Source of the DNA: an uncultured Methanobrevibacter sp.
GTDB taxonomy: Archaea > Methanobacteriota > Methanobacteria > Methanobacteriales > Methanobacteriaceae
Direction: 5' to 3'
Length of the DNA: 24,594 nt
Assembly: GCF_937881195.1 (NCBI RefSeq)
Contig: NZ_CALGFC010000057.1
Location: forward strand, 1-24,594
Under the pieces are notes generated by a model that ran no database searches, was not told where the DNA came from, and saw only the letters and a program-made list of their open reading frames with translations. This document shows positions 24,186 through 24,594 of the stretch, in pieces. Made by a program: the position numbers and the translations under genes. The first letter of the stretch is position 1; every line of letters begins with the position of its first letter.

Positions 24186-24553
24186 AAGATAAAGTTTCAG
24201 TTGCTGCATGTAGTGGAATGAGTAATTTTGGATTAATTTGTAGAGCCGTTGCTTCTGATTTATCAGAATCAAAAGAAGATATAGTTTCTATTTGTATAAC
24301 TTCTACAGCTGCAGATGATAAAACACCAGATTTAATAAAAAAGTATCCAATTATTGCATTAAATGGTTGTTCTAATGAATGTGTTAATAAAATATTAAAA
24401 AAGAAAGACATTAATGTTGATAAAAGCATCAATGCAATGAAATTTGCAAAAGAAAATAATCTAAATGCTGGAGAAGTAGCAAGACTAGGTGAAGAAGGAG
24501 AAAAAACAACAAAAGAATTAAAAAAACACATTTTAAAAAAAATAAAAGAATAA
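24182..24553 (+). CDS. DGC-family putative zinc-binding protein
   Basis: 123 residues. The family is a small protein named for an Asp-Gly-Cys motif with several conserved Cys. Here are Cys10 (VAACSGMSNFG), Cys20 (LICRAVASDL), Cys38 (SICIT), and Cys63 and Cys67 in LNGCSNECVNK, where the DGC motif reads NGC. The C-terminal 50 residues are basic and helical. Its ATG overlaps the stop of the preceding gene (ATGA at 24182-24185), so translation is coupled. Biochemical role is not established; binding or delivery of a metal(loid) alongside the regulator and iron-sulfur protein is the working inference. A 30-base-period direct repeat covers its last codons. Confidence 0.8.
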   Translation: MKDKVSVAACSGMSNFGLICRAVASDLSESKEDIVSICITSTAADDKTPDLIKKYPIIALNGCSNECVNKILKKKDINVDKSINAMKFAKENNLNAGEVARLGEEGEKTTKELKKHILKKIKE

Positions 24554-24588
24554 TATTTAATATTTAAAAAAATAAAAGAATAATATTT
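24541..24588. repeat. 30-bp direct repeat across the end of the DGC gene
   Basis: AATAAAAGAATAATATTT at 24541-24558 recurs at 24571-24588. The first copy contains the last codons and stop of the DGC gene (TAA at 24551-24553), and the preceding A-run is also repeated with 8 and 7 A. This duplicates the gene's 3' end downstream of itself. Confidence 0.8.
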
Positions 24589-24594
24589 GATTTT

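Noticed and set aside
24157..24531. 124-codon minus-strand frame opposite the DGC gene
   Set aside because: The plus-strand gene is in an operon with a coupled ATGA start and family cysteines; the antisense product is a hydrophobic shadow.

Overview
The window is very AT-rich archaeal DNA. Most of its genes are informational or lipid genes typical of Archaea: geranylgeranylglyceryl phosphate synthase, deoxyhypusine synthase and the Mre11-Rad50-HerA-NurA repair set. These sit beside two very large secreted beta-helix 'adhesin-like' proteins, one ending in a transglutaminase-like domain. That combination, with GGAG/GGTG ribosome binding sites, TATA promoters and K/N/I-rich proteins, points to a Methanobacteriales methanogen, most likely Methanobrevibacter. 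This placement is inferred from gene content, not from a database search. I saw no rRNA, tRNA, CRISPR array or insertion sequence.

Layout, right to left along the minus strand for the core genes. An isolated lipid block (17506-18120 membrane protein of unknown role, TTG start; 16402-17154 GGGP synthase) is followed by nurA (15083-16183), a GNAT acetyltransferase (14399-14875) and herA (12623-14161). Next comes a surface-protein island: a signal-peptide/beta-helix/Ig-like/transglutaminase protein (9008-11902), a pure beta-helix protein (6049-8988) 19 bases behind it, and a poly-Asn membrane protein built from a duplicated two-TM unit (5064-5810). The strand finishes with mre11 (2982-4397) and rad50 (134-2962). 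The four end-resection genes, which often form one archaeal operon, are therefore here on one strand but split by about 8 kb of accessory surface genes.

The right side is mosaic. A KilA-N protein (18695-19522, +) lies alone between long AT-rich spacers and carries two back-to-back hairpins inside its coding sequence. It converges on deoxyhypusine synthase (19663-20622, -) across a spacer holding three hairpins. A CPBP-type membrane protease with a poly-Asn N-terminus (21099-21839, +) converges on a chloramphenicol-acetyltransferase-like protein (21912-22562, -).

The last 1.7 kb (22906-24553, +) is a compact three-gene operon. It encodes a CadC/ArsR-type metalloregulator with the Cys pairs of a CadC-like metal site, an iron-sulfur protein of the QueG-like (COG1600) fold with an added Cys-cluster N-terminal region, and a small DGC-family putative zinc-binding protein. 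It looks like a metal- or metalloid-responsive system with no recognisable transporter or P-type ATPase among its genes, and is the best candidate here for an undescribed function.

Almost every spacer contains its own short tandem repeat (units of 7, 12, 14, 17, 20, 23, 29, 30, 47 or 54 bases). Two of these duplicate TATA boxes upstream of genes. A 28-base element with one mismatch is shared by the upstream regions of the adhesin operon and the poly-Asn membrane protein.
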